Positions 23,352-35,178 of a DNA stretch of 64,000 bases are shown here, piece by piece. The stretch's first letter is position 1. Every line of letters starts with the position of its first letter. The stretch comes from Crocodylus rhombifer. Lineage: Eukaryota > Chordata > Crocodylia > Crocodylidae. The notes beneath the pieces are model-generated. The model was not told the origin of the DNA. It did not search any database and was given only the letters and a program-made list of their open reading frames with translations. The position numbers and the translations under genes are program-made. The stretch spans positions 1 to 64,000 of the forward strand of contig JAVSML010024591.1 of NCBI GenBank assembly GCA_038503035.1, read 5' to 3'.

Positions 23352-24950
23352 AGGGTGCATCTACACTTGTGCTTTAAGAAGCAGCAGCTTATTTTACTCT
23401 GCATTAAAGCAGTGGTTGTCAACAGGGGGTACGCATACCCCTAGGGGTACTTAAAAAGGTCCTAGGGTGTACTCAGACCTAATGTGGCTGATAAATGCTG
23501 CGTGCATGTGCACAGCTGCAGTGCAGCATGCAGGCAGCCAGGAGAGCAACTGGGTCTGGGTGGGAAGGGGCTGGGGGGAGGCGGCAGATCAAGGTCCCAG
23601 CAGTGGTGGAGGGCGTGGGGTTGGGGCAGAGCATGACCAGCTGGGGCAGGGCGCCAGACTGAGCTGTGCGGGGGCGCGGCTCCTGCTGCCGCATGCACCC
23701 TGAGAGTGCACGGGATGGGGGTGTGCCCCCAGATCTGCACAGGGCAGGGTGGAATGCTGCTGCAGGCTGGGGCAGGGGCTGCACCAGGCTCTTCCCAGTG
23801 GGGGCTGGGCCAGGCACAGCACTGGGAGGGGGATACAGGGGAGCTGCAGCCACTCCAAAATTTGCTGTTGCCCCCCCATTCCCCCCTGCAGCACTGCTGC
23901 CACACACCCTGTGGGCGGTGCAGCCCAGCCCCCATCAGGAACTCCTTGATGCCAGCCCCAGCTCACAACACCAACCCACCCTCCCGCATGCAGATTTGGG
24001 GGCACATGTCCCTGTGCCCTCACGGGGGGTGTGCACAGCTGTGGGAGCAACCCCCCACGTGGCTCAGTCCTGTGTCCCACCCCAGCTGGGCAGCCCCTGT
24101 CTCTACCCCTGCCCCAGCCCCACCCCCTCCCCCACCACTGGGCCAGGCTGCCCTTGTCCCACATGCAGATCTAGGGGCCACAACCCCATGCTGTCTCGTG
24201 GTGCATGCACTCGTGGCAGCTGCCACCTCTTCCCCACACCCACCAGATGAGTCTCTTGCAGGTCTGAACTGCACTCTGCCTCAACTGTGCAGCTCCAGCC
24301 CTACTCCCTCACTCACCACAGGGGGCTCAATTTGCCCCCCACCATAAAAACAAGAAAAAAATATAAAGGGGTACCTGAGCTAGAACTTTGAGAGAGAAGG
24401 GGCATGCTTGTTAAAAAAGGTTGAAGACTCCTGCATTAAAGCATCACATAAAAAACCATACAATTATGCTAATGTGCAGTAAAATAGGCTACTGTGCATT
24501 AAGCATCTCTTAAAAACCATGCACATTTGTTACTGCACATTAAGGTGGGCTAATGCACATTTCTTTAGTACCTCACATTGAAGGGTACTTTTAGACATGC
24601 TCCAGGGGTGGGGGGGGGACAGCCCTGAGAGTTGCTCTAATTAAAGCACTGCCTCATCTTCTATACCAGCACCCGCACACTTTAAAATGGTGGTGAGGGT
24701 GCTTGAACTAAAGCTCATTTGACAAGCTTTAGTTCAAGTGCCCCACCACCATGTTAAAGCATGAGGATGCTAATACACGAGATGCAGGAGGCTGCTGGAA
24801 TGTCCAGCAGACTCAGTTAGTTGAATCTGTTTTAATGCTCTGGACTTCCAGCACATTGGAGCAGCCTCAATACTTGTGTATAGGCACCCAGAGGTATTAA
24901 ATGTAATGCGCTTTATAAAAAGTGCCTTAATGTAAATATAGATGTGCCTA
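23352..24950. mobile_element. 'GGGTGCATCTACAC' TIR element, split by a hAT insertion
   Basis: The left end (GGGTGCATCTACACTTGTGC, preceded by TA) and the inverted right end (GGCACATCTATATTTAC, followed by TA) make this a TIR element of about 570 bp once the nested hAT element (23410-24433) is removed. The interior repeats motifs such as AATGTGCA and GCATTAAG, and its right half matches 6200-6365. Confidence 0.68.
23410..24433. mobile_element. hAT-type non-autonomous element with perfect 8-bp duplication and fold-back core
   Basis: Ends CAGTGGTTGTCAAC and, inverted, CAGGAGTCTTCAAC. It is flanked on both sides by CATTAAAG (23402-23409 and 24434-24441), an exact 8-bp duplication. The 1,024-bp element has a GC-rich interior that folds back: about 23690-23860 against about 23895-24045, each with GTGCCCCCAGATCTGC-type sequence. 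The core resembles that of the element at 12059-13801, so they are one family. Long open frames on both strands are composition artefacts; no transposase is recognisable. Confidence 0.88.
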
Positions 24951-25600
24951 GAGTTGTTACCTTCCCTCACAAACCTTGCTTCTAACTTTATTTACAAAAG
25001 TTTGGAAATTTGGGCCGGGGTAAACAACAAAGCTATGTGAAAGTAAATTGGAATTGTGGTTTTAAGTGAAAGTATCCCTCATTTATGAAATGCAAGAAAA
25101 GTAAACCATTATAACAGGGCCGCTAGGATAACTCCTATCTAATTCCCATTAAGAATCTACTATGGAAGAACTACTTGCTCCTGGCAATTGTTGACATAAA
25201 TCCAGCTATCTACACATGTATGGACCAATGCTGTGAAGATTTACTGACTGAAGTGCTAGACCACTGTCAACTTTACTGTCCAGTCTGTGATTCCAGTTCT
25301 AGACCTGTACCCTGTCTGATCTATCTAGGAAGATATTGCTGAGCCCATAAAGAATCTCACTGACATTCAGGAAACTCCTTGGAGGCACAGGAATCCAGCT
25401 CCACAGGTCATATTGCAGGATAGGAGCTTTATTATTATTTAAAGCTGAGCATGTACTAATGAGAGTATTTTGTCAGTGACCTGATTTAGACAGGAGCTTC
25501 CTGATGTGAGGTCATTCCCACCTAAGATGCACAAAAAACAGCTATTTGAATTTTTCTCCTCCTGCTGCTCTTTTTCTCATATGTAAACAACAGGGGAAAA
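24951..25600. other. Intergenic sequence, no gene recognised
   Basis: AT-rich, featureless by eye. Confidence 0.45.
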
Positions 25601-25680
25601 CAACTCTGAACTCCTCTGCAAAGCACTTTAAGCACTATGGTTGTAAAGTACTATATAAGAGTGAAGCATTATAGGCAGGT
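25601..25680 (+). repeat. MIR-like SINE tail fragment
   Basis: AAAGCACTTTAAGCACTATG followed by AGTACTATATAAGAGTGAAG resembles the 'aaagcgctttgagat...gctatataagagc' tail of amniote MIR-like SINEs. Confidence 0.45.
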
Positions 25681-25701
25681 GAGTAAATTTTGCAGAACAA
25701 T

Positions 25702-26150
25702 GGGCACATCTACAGGAGACATTTACTGTGCAGTAAATGTCTTATTATCTACAAGTGAGCTCCTATTAGTTTACTCTAGCCTAATTTATTTTGCAGAAGC
25801 ACACAGAGCACATATAGATGCTGCCTGGCTGGCTGGAGCATGACGGTGCTTCAATCTGGGGGCTGCCCGCCAGCTAGTCCCACAATGAAGCTCCTTAGTG
25901 CCCTAGCCAGCTCCTCTATAGCACATTGAACTGAGGGAAGGACCCCACGGCTGGCAGGCTGGCCACATGGGCCCCCTGCCACCTGGGACTTCTCTGCCTC
26001 GGATCCATGTGCTATGCTTAAATAAACTATGGAGCTTATTGCTCCAGAGTTAATTGGTCGCAGGTGCACATTCAAACAGTGCACCCAATTAACTTTGGAG
26101 AAATAAGCTCTGCAGTTTATTCAGGCACCATAATTGTATGTATAGATGCA
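25702..26150. mobile_element. TIR element of the TCTACAC/TCTACAG family (reverse of 38876-39412)
   Basis: Left end GGGCACATCTACAGGAGAC; inverted right end GCGTGCATCTATACATAC. It shares with 38876-39412 (opposite orientation) the block around AGCTTATTGCTCCAGAGTTA, where 26016-26057 and 26084-26126 form a hairpin, and the interior around GGGGGCTGCCCGCCAGCTAG. There is no coding capacity. Confidence 0.7.
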
Positions 26151-27209
26151 CGCTGTAAATACTCCAACTCTGCCCAATTAGTTCTTATTTTATTGTTGAG
26201 GATGAAAGTAAAACCAAAGGTGCTTTATTAACTGTATTGAATACAGTGGATGGGGAAAGCAGGTAAAGAGAACCCTATGCTGGAGTCTTAGCTCATGCAC
26301 TGTCCATTAACTTCAATGTTAGCTGGCTAAAACAGCAGACTGACATTTGTGACCATAAGCCTCATCATTAAATGAATGTCATGACCTAATATAAACATAA
26401 ATGTAATTACAGTGAAGGCTTCATTGCATTTTTAAACTCTATGAAAGAAACCTGGTAATCTTAGTATCCAATTTTGTTGCCCACACACAGTAAAAGTTTA
26501 CCTTGGTTATAGCATTACAGTATAGGCAGAAGATCCACAAAGCTCATGAGGGAAATATTCTCTGCATCCCTTCTCTTTTGAGAGACCATTGGATCATCCA
26601 GGCCTCTGGTGTTCTTTGACATTTGAAAAATAGAAAAGATACAAAGGAAGCAGATGCAAAGAACAGCAGAGACTTCCTATGCCTGAAAAAGGGTGACTGC
26701 ACCCGAAAGCTTGCTAAAAAATTTTTTCCAACTACTTAGTGGTTTAATAAAATATATCACATATACTCAAAGAACCTTGCCTGCCTAAGCAAGCAGATAG
26801 TGTTGTAAACTCAAAGAGTTCCTGAAAGGTAAAAGTTTCATAAACTAAAGGGAAAGATCATTCAATTATTTGAATATATTGCACAGAGCCATTGAAACAG
26901 GTATATCTCTGACCACTGGAAAGAGGCTGCTGCACTAGTGTCCTGGATCTCTGCTGACAGGGGATGAAAAAGATCCAGACTGAAGTGCAATGTGCCCTGT
27001 TTGTTTTAGTGTGAATTCTCCCCTGGGCCACACTGTGGAATGGAAACTGAAACTTTCTTTCACCTTCCTTTACTGTAAGTTTGATGACAGGAAGCAGAGA
27101 AAAAGGAACATTTTGGGACCAAGGAACTAGAAACAGTCCAGTTTACAGGGGAGTTTGCTAGGGAAGTTCTGCTTGGAAGGAGCAGCAGAAAGAGGTGGCA
27201 GATTGAGAC
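26151..27209. other. Intergenic sequence with one repeat-like motif
   Basis: No exon seen. The segment 26670-26790 (CCTGAAAAAGGGTG..CACCCGAAAGCTTGC..AATAAAATATATCAC) is a motif I remember as recurring in reptile genomes, probably the 3' end of an interspersed repeat. Confidence 0.45.
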
Positions 27210-28010
27210 TCAGAGAAATGGATGGAGGGTGTTGCAATGCCAGAGCTACCACCACTGTCAGCTGTTCCTCTGCTTGCATCTGTAAGGTATTTTTCTAGGG
27301 AAGACTGCTCACCAACAAGGCTTCCACCCAGGTCCTAGTTTGGCACTGTGGAGACTTGTAGTTTTCTTCCAGTGACAGCCAGGTGGGTGAGTGCCTGCAA
27401 TGCAAGTGCTCTTGGTAGTGTCCCTTGGGGAGCAGGCAAGAACTACAGGAGGAGGTGGGAAGGCTCTGAAGCATCCTCCACCATGAGGACTTCATTAATT
27501 CAATGCTGGAGAAAACCTCTATCTAGGACTGTGCAAAAGGGAGTGCTAGAGAAGGAAGAGGTCACCTAGTCCCAGGAAGGCAGAAACTGGCAGCTTGCGA
27601 TCTCTGGCAGAAAGTAGAACTCTTCAACTCCACCTGCAGTGGTTTGCCCAGAGAATAAAAACAGAGTCCTAGCAACAGAGGAGGAGGAGCATGTTCCACT
27701 GTGGAGGACAGACCAGCCATCTCCAAGGCTGATGGATCGAGACCACTGCCACTAAGAAGAAGCAACAAGTGGTGGTGGTTGGAGACTCCCTTCTGTGGGG
27801 GAATGAGGCTTCCATCTGCTGACCTGACCTGTTGACTGAGAAGGTCTGCTGCTTGACCAGAGCCTGGATCTGAGGTGTCACAGAAGGATTAATGAGACTC
27901 ATCCAGCTATCTGACTACCACCCCATGCTGCTCATCTATGCGGGCACCAGTGATACTGCCTGGGTTGAAACTGAGCAGATCTTGATCAGCACAAATGTTT
28001 CCAGGGCCAC
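27210..28010 (+). mobile_element. CR1 ORF1 fragment with esterase (SGNH) remnant
   Basis: Plus-strand remnants of CR1 ORF1. Near 27220-27290 there is a cysteine-rich stretch (GGCCNARATTTVSCSSA) consistent with the zinc-finger/PHD part. Near 27560-27650 are linker traces. From about 27760 the esterase begins: VVVGDSLLWGNEAS (block with the catalytic serine) and, near 27925, LLIYAGTSDTA (the GTND block, here GTSD). Stops and frame changes break it. CR1 ORF1 proteins are known to carry an acetylesterase-like domain; this copy is dead and lacks ORF2. Confidence 0.78.
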
Positions 28011-28650
28011 GGAAAAAAAAGCCTGATGTCTGAAAGTTGTTCACAGTGATTCCTCTCAGGATCTTTTTTAAAATGTCTGCATTTTACTTAACAAGAAAGT
28101 AGAAAGCTGCACCAGACAGGTTGTAGCCATTATTTTAATTCCATCACAGTTAGTTAGCTGGAGCCATATATAAGAAACTATGGAGAGATGGCCTGCTTTT
28201 TGGAAGGGCCTTTCAGGACTTGTGGATGCTCAGCTCCTTAGGCGGGGAAAAAAAAAATCAGGCAACTTTTAGCCAGATATCTGGCTATAGACATCTGATT
28301 TGGAACATTATGGCCTGTCTGCATAGTGTAGCATGATACAAGATTACTGAGGGAATTTATGGGATAGTAAGTAGATACTTCTATTGCAAGGAACTGACTC
28401 CCTAATGCATTATATCCTTATAATGAGCCAATAAACCATATCATGGATACAGCACAATGACTTCCAAGAGGAGCAACAGTCAGAAGGCATTTTTAATGAT
28501 TTAGTCCATCAAACCCCTGAACAAGTACTTGTACTTTCTGAAAGTTTACTGTACTTTCTGAAAACCCTGTACAAGGTAATTGGCTATCAATATTTCAGCA
28601 TGTCTCTGTACTGCAGTGAGATCAATACTATGTTGCACAGTCTACCTTGC
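28011..28650. other. Intergenic sequence, no gene recognised
   Basis: AT-rich sequence between two CR1 elements with nothing recognised. Confidence 0.45.
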
Positions 28651-31600
28651 TAGAATCATAGAATCATAGAAGTCGGGTCGGAAGGGACCTTGTAGATCTT
28701 CAAGTCCAACCTCCTGCCTGGGCAGGAGAAAAACTGGGCTAAAATGACTCCATCCAGGTAGGCATCAAGCCTCTTCTTAAAGACACCCAGGGTAGGAGCC
28801 AGCACCACTTCCCTTGGAAGTTGGTTCCAGATCCTAGCCACCGTAACTGTGAAGTAGTTCTTACGGATGTCTAATCTAAACCTACTCTCCAGCAACTTGT
28901 GGCCGTTATTCCTTGTTATGCCAGAGGGCGCTAGGGGAAACAAGGTCTCTCCCAAACCCTTCTGGTCCCCCCTAGTGAGTTTATAGATGGTCACCAGGTC
29001 CCCCCTCAGCCTTCTCTTGTGAAGGCTGAACAGGTTCAGGTCCCGCAGTCTCTCATTGTAGGGTCTGTCCTGTAGTCTCTGGATCATGCGGGTGGCCCTC
29101 CTCTGGACCCTCTCAATGTTGTCCACATCCCTCCTGAAATGGGGCGCACAGAACTGGACACAGTACTCCAGCTGTGGCCTGACCAGTGTCACACAGAGGG
29201 GGAGGATCACCTCCTTGGACCTGCTTGAGATGCATCTGTGGATGCACAGCAAAGTCCGGTTAGCCCTGCCAACTGTGACCTTGCATTGTCGGCCCATGTT
29301 CATCTTGGAGTCAGTAATGACTCCAAGATCCCTTTCTGCCTCTGTGCTCTCAAGAAGGGAGTTTCCCATCTTATAAGAGTGCTGCTGGTTACTACTGCCC
29401 ATGTGCAGCACCCTGCACTTGTCAGTATTGAAAAGCATCCTATTTTTGTTAGCCCACCCCTGCAAACTGTTCAGGTCTTGCTCCAGTTTTTCCTTCCCTA
29501 CTAGCATGCTCACCTCACCCCAAATTTTGGTATCATCAGCAAATTTAAACAGGTTGCTTTTCACCCTGTCGTCCAAATCGCTGATAAAGAAATTGAACAG
29601 CACGGGCCCAAGGACCGAGGGACTCTGCTGCCCACTTCCCCCCAAGTCGAATATGACCCGTCCACCACCACCCTCTGAGTATGACCCTTCAGGCAATCTG
29701 CAATCCATCTGACTGTGTAGGCATCAATGCCACAGTTGCCTAGTTTTTTAATGAGGATGGGGTGGGAGACGGTGTCAAAGGCCTTGCTGAAGTCCAGAAA
29801 GACTATGTCCACGGCAACACCTGCATCCATTGCCTTTTTGACCTGATCATAAAAGGCAATCAGCCTTTTATGACATGACCTGCCCCTAATGAAACCATGC
29901 TGGTTGCCCTTGAGCATCATCCCTGAAGCCGGCTCATTGCAGATGTGGTCCTTCATGATCTTCTCAAAGAGTTTCCCTAGGATTGAGGTAAGACTGATGG
30001 GTCTATAGTTGCCCGGGTCCTCTCTCCTCCCTTTTTTAAAGATGGGGACCACGTTGGCTATCTTCCAATCATCTGGTACCTGATCTTGCAGGGGCCCCAC
30101 ATTTCCCAGTGCTTTCTTCATTCTCCCTATATATTTGAAAAAGGACTTTTTATTATCTTTGATCTTGGATGCTAGTCCTAGCTCTATGTCTACCTTAGCT
30201 TTCCTGACAGCCCCCCTACAGGCCTGAGCAGAGGAGGTATACTGCTCTTTGGAGATAGCACTCCCCTTCCACTGGTTGTACACCACCTTTTTGGCAATCA
30301 GGCATTCCCAGACAACCTTGGTGAGCCAGGGAGGCTTTCGGGCACTCCTGCCCCCCTTGCTTCTTGTTGGGATGGTCACCCCTTGGGCCCTGAGTATTGT
30401 GTCCTTAAGAAACGACCACTCATCTTGGGCACTGAGTTCCCCTGCTCTCAAGAACCCCAGCGCCTCTCCCACTAATCTCAACACATTGAAGTTGGCCCTC
30501 CTGAAGTCTAGGGCTACTGCCTTGCTGCAGGCCCTTGACACCCTGCGCTGGATGGTGAATTCCAGCAAGCGATGATCTCTATCATCCAGGTGGTCAAGAA
30601 CTGGAGGAAACTTACCAGGTCATCGCCTGTGGCCAGGACCAGATCCAACAGGGCATTTCTTCTGGTGGGACTGTGCACCTCCTGAATTAAGTGGAGGTCC
30701 TGTATCTCAGCCAGGAACCTCCTGGAACGGTCCGTTCTGGCTGACTGTTCTTCCCAGCAGATGTCCAGGTAATTTAAATCTCCCATGACAACTACTACCC
30801 TTGCCTTAAGTGCCTCTGCAAGCTGGCCTGAAAATTCCTGGTCCAGCTCCTCCCCTTGGTTGGGGGGTCTGTAGTAGACCCCCACCATTAGATCCCTCTA
30901 CCCACAGCCCTCTTGTATCTTGACCCAGAGCACTTCAGCTTGCCCCTCCTCTGAGCCCATTCTGCTGGCAGAGGACGTGTATTGCTCCTTGACATAGAGC
31001 ACCACACCCCCACCTTTCCTTCCTTCTCTATCCTGCCTGTAAAGCCTATAGCTCCTAATGCTAACTGCTCAGTTGTGGGATGAATCCCACCACGTTTCTG
31101 TAAGCCCTATTATGTCTGGCTATTGTGAGGGCGAGTTCCTCCTGTTTGTTCCCCTTACTACGAGCACTGGTATATAGGCATTTAAGGCCTTGCCTAGCTG
31201 CATGTGCCACCCCCCAATTTGGGAGACTGTCTGGATCCCTGTTTCTTACCTGGACACTCCTTGCATTTGTCACCTGTCTTGCTCGGGTGGTGTCTCCTTA
31301 TCTTCCTGTGGCTCCCTCCCCTGGCAAGACTAGTTTAAAGCTCGCCGTATGAGATGAGCCAACCTGGAAGAGAAGACACGCTTGCCTTTAGGAGACAGGT
31401 GAAGCCTATCCGACCCCAGCAAGTCCTCTGCCTGAAGCATGGGTCATTATCTAGGAACCCAAGGCCTGCCTGGCGGCACCAACTGCTTAAGCGCTGGTTG
31501 ACCTCGCCAATGCAGGACTCATGTTGCCGTCCCCGCCTACTCACCAGAAGAAGAGAGGAGAATACCACCTGTGCCCTATCTCCTTAAGTTTGTCCCCCAG

Positions 31601-31700
31601 AACCTTGAATTCCTTCATAATGCTGTCAGGGTTGCCCCTGGCCACGTCATTCGTTCCCATGACAACCATGGGGTACTGGTCTGCAGTAGAGAAAGGAGGT
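28651..31700 (-). mobile_element. Near-complete but broken CR1 LINE
   Basis: On the minus strand, from 31700: an ORF1 esterase remnant with YPMVVMGTNDVARGNPDS (31560-31680), a gap region, the endonuclease (CLYTSARSKGNKQEE near 31170; MGDLNYLDICWEEQ near 30780), the linker, then RT (SLTSILGKLFEKI, DIVFLDFSKAFDTVSHP, and after a frameshift near 29600 LFKFADDTKIWGEV) and the C-terminus (PTLGVFKKRLDAYL). The 3' end is marked by tandem CTATGATTCTATGATTC at 28651-28670. Frames are interrupted in the endonuclease and between RT motifs. At about 3.05 kb it is the longest CR1 here; the 5' end lies inside ORF1. Confidence 0.93.
28921..28933 (+). promoter_or_regulatory. Partial CTCF-like motif in CR1 3' region
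   Basis: CCAGAGGGCGCTA matches the right two-thirds of the CTCF core; the left third (TTATG instead of TGGCCA) does not. The equivalent place in the other CR1 copies lacks the motif. Confidence 0.3.
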
Positions 31701-32849
31701 CCACTAAGTAGTTACACAGTATGAGGTCTAAATTAAAAACATGAGACAGAAACAATTGTTCTAAGTCTCAAAAATGTAATTAAACCCATTCACAAATCCA
31801 TGCTACCCTTGACGTACCAAATGATCCTGGAATTTACTACATAACAGATACATCTGTGGTTTCAAAGCTTGAGAATAATACAGAATACTTATAGTGCATA
31901 TAAATTTTACTACAAGAACTGTCACTGGGATAAGACATGAGGTGATGCAGCTTTAAGTAGTCTCTCTAAAAACATTATGCTTTTGTTATTTTTCAAGCCA
32001 GTGCATTTCAATTAATCTTTACATGGCTTGCTTATCTATAGCACCACTAAAAACTAAGTACTTATTTTGCTATAGGGTAAATGCAAGATTAAAAAAGATA
32101 GTTAGCTTGTTTACAATACCTCAGAAACAAACCTAGGTCAGCTAGAGATTCAGCCTTTCTCTCCTATGCTTTCCCTTGCTTGAAGGCATACTCATTTCTT
32201 CCTGCATTCTGGCTGAGTTTGAGGGGAACTAATCAATAATATTGGTTTCATCTGGAGCTTTTTTCACCAGTAACTCAACTCTGTGGTTGCACCTGTAGAA
32301 ACGACATGCTTGCTATGGAGGTAGAGGCGACAAATGAGCTTCAAGCAGGCTGCCTGCATATAGGAAGCTGTTTTCACTTGTAAACTGAAGCAGCCCGTCA
32401 GGTTCAAGACTTAAATACAAGACACATACACACTTGACTCCCTCTAGTGAATAAATAGTGAAATTGCTGGTTTATTTTCAATTGGCCTGTGTAGCTGCCT
32501 GAATTTTTCATGCTTTGTATAACTTTTTTTCTTGAGTGTAAATTTGCACCCAGAGTATACCTGACCTTTAAAACTGAGGAAGGGAATGTCATTACCATGT
32601 CTCCTGTGTTGCTCTGGGAGAGGCTTATCTTTGCTAGGAACAGAGACAGGACAGCTATTAGGAGTGACAGAGCTCTGGGATCTATAAGCAAAAGTACCCT
32701 GCTAATATGCTAGCATTTATTATATGTAATACATTTGTAAGAACAGTTTTTGATGCGTCTGATCTGAAATGTTGATTGTTGTGATGACAGATGCAAACGG
32801 TCTTGTACAGACTGACCAGAAATTGTCTATCTATATCTATCCTTCCTTC
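31701..32849. other. Intergenic sequence, no gene recognised
   Basis: AT-rich, no repeat or exon identified. Confidence 0.45.
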
Positions 32850-33900
32850 TTTGACAATCCCTTGCTGTCAAGGATGATTGTCTTCCATGATTATCTTATC
32901 TGTGTGTCTGAAGATGGGTGATGAGACCTATCCAGGATTGACAGACTACTGCAGCTTGGACACGTGTTTCCATGTGGGGTTGGTGGCACTGGATTCTTGG
33001 TTTGATCTGCGACATGCTGTTTCTTTTACTCCTGCTTTTCTATCTCCTGTTGTTGTCATGAGGTACTGAGATCCCTGCAGTAGACTCTTCCTCCATTTGG
33101 GACAGTTTTGGGCAATAGTCTCCCATGAGTTGATATCATTGTTGCATTTTTTTAAGTTGGCCTTGAGGACATCCCTGAAGTGCTTTCTCTGCCTGCCTCT
33201 TGTCCATACAACTTGGCTGAGCTGGGAGAATAAAACTTGCTTTGGGAGTCTGGAGTTAGACATCCAGATGACATAGCCAGCCAAACAAAGTTGATGTCAG
33301 ATGATCATTGCCTCAATACTTGTGGTACTTGCTTGCAGGAGGATGCCAATGTTGATACATCTCTCTTCCCACTGGATTCAGAAGATCTTTCACAGGTAGC
33401 ATTGATAATACTTTTCCAACAACTTTAGATATCTCCTGTACATGTACACGTCTCATCTCTGTACAGCAAGGCGGGGATCACGACTGCTTGATAAACATAA
33501 GCTTGGTTTTGGATCTGATGTTGCAATCTTCAAACACTCATTTCTTTGGGCATCCAAAAGCTGCGCTTGCACATTTGAGACTACGTTGGATTTCTTCATC
33601 GATGTCAGCCTTCTATGAGAGATGGCTTCCAAGGTATGGGAAATCCACAGTGACACTCTGGAGAACACTGAGTATCTGGATTACCAGAGCTGGAGACTGT
33701 TCATTAGGAGCTTGCTGGTGGAGGACCCTCGTCTTCTAAATTTTAAGGGTCAGGCCCATTTTCTTATATGCCTTGGTAAAGACGTCAACAGTTGCCTGAA
33801 GGTGAGTACACGCAGCATCATCAGCTGTATCTATATTTATAGTGAATATGACAAAGAAGATTTAGTTCATAGAGACCTCAATTATTTGGCTGAAGATGTG
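32850..33900 (-). mobile_element. Decayed non-CR1 LINE, C-terminal part of ORF2
   Basis: Across three shifting frames on the minus strand one can follow: FPYLGSHLS and KCASAAFG near 33640-33530 (the post-RT 'YLGS' region), KTKLMFIKQ, AVVIPALLYRDET near 33470, TSIEAM, GYVIWMSNSRLPKQVLFSQL near 33240, GRQRKHFRDVLKANLKKC and INSWETIAQ near 33140, and finally a degraded region resembling a C2H2 finger (VSSPIFRHTDK near 32900). This order is the C-terminal region of a LINE lineage common in fish and invertebrates, unlike CR1, which ends in RVQRRAT...FKRRLDEH. I cannot name the clade. Many stops and frameshifts: long dead. Confidence 0.72.
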
Positions 33901-35178
33901 TTATGAAGAATGATGCCTGGAAGTCATCTGATGAGGTGAGAATTACTATTTGTCAAAGTCAGACTCCTTAAAGTTACCAAAGTATGTTATGTTTTCAATA
34001 AATCATAGAAATGGTTAATTTGGATGTGCTGTTCAATGTAAGTTCAGTACAGAGTTCACAAGTAATTTTCTAAGATAGATACTCTGTTAATTACCTTATC
34101 CCTGGCAGCGTATATAATACCTGTTGGCACTGACACAATTCACATTTCTGATTATACTCTCATTTGAATCTTTATTAATAGCAGCAATCCACCACCATGA
34201 AGATTTGCTAATGCTACAATTCAGGTTCCAGGATTCATTGGCTAAAAGTATATCTTGCCCCTTTTTTAACTGTATCATCTTTGCTTCCTCATGGGCATGT
34301 CCAGACATGCAGGCATTCCCCGTGCTGATAATTTGCAGCTCGTGAGCAGTGGGAATCCCAGGGTGAAAAAAAAACATGCTTAAAAAAAGTGGGGTGACAG
34401 CATGAGCCACACTAAACTGGAGCCTGGCTGGCCAGAGCCATGCTTCAGCTGCCAGCTAGGCTTCCTGCTGCAGAAACACTGTGGCTGCAGCTCCCAGAAG
34501 CCCACAGGACTCAAGGTAAGGCTCCTGGGGCCAGGACAGTTGCAGGGCCCGGCCTCCCCTGCCCCACCTGGGGCAATATGCCATGTACCAAAGCATGCAT
34601 GGCATTGGCATTTGCCAGGGACATGTAGCAGCAGCACAAGGTGTGCCACTCCTACTTGTTCCCAGGGAAATGCATGTTCCTGGTCATGGGGATATGCCCC
34701 ATAGGGCTTTCAAACACTTTAGAAGAGTGATCTGGTATGCCACATTCAGTGTGCTTACTGTTTAAAGTGGCATTTATAGCACATCCACAATGATTAAGTA
34801 ACAATATGAATACTTTAGTGAGATTCCCTGCTACTACCAATGAAAAGGATTCTAGGATACATTTAGAAGGAAAGGTACACGATCTTTTATGTTTGTTTAG
34901 AGCATCCTTTGTGACAATTCCTTACACTTCCCAAATTCACCAAAGCAGCTGCTGAAAGGGAAAACTTTTATAGCAGTTTCTTAGTATAGCCTCATCTACC
35001 TTTACTGAACAAAGAAACAGTATTAGTTTATTAAAGAGAAACAATCGTCCCTCCAGGCTTCCTAGTGGGAAAAGCAAAGTTCCTTGCTCTGCCATAGCAT
35101 GATGCTTTCCAAGGATTCCAAACGTGTGTGCCAGAAGCATGCTTATCTTGGAAGTTGCCTGAAAGAGAAAACTTAGGG
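33901..35178. other. Intergenic sequence; possible TIR element start at 34294
   Basis: GGGCATGTCCAGACATGC at 34294 resembles the ends of the TCTACAC family; a candidate inverse end (GCACATCCACAATG) is near 34780-34793. The GC-rich part 34400-34640 would be its core. No exon seen. Confidence 0.4.

Noticed and set aside
23462..24347. Open frames up to 213 codons
   Set aside because: Same reason: the fold-back core of the element at 23410-24433. Bounded by an exact 8-bp duplication, so transposon rather than gene.
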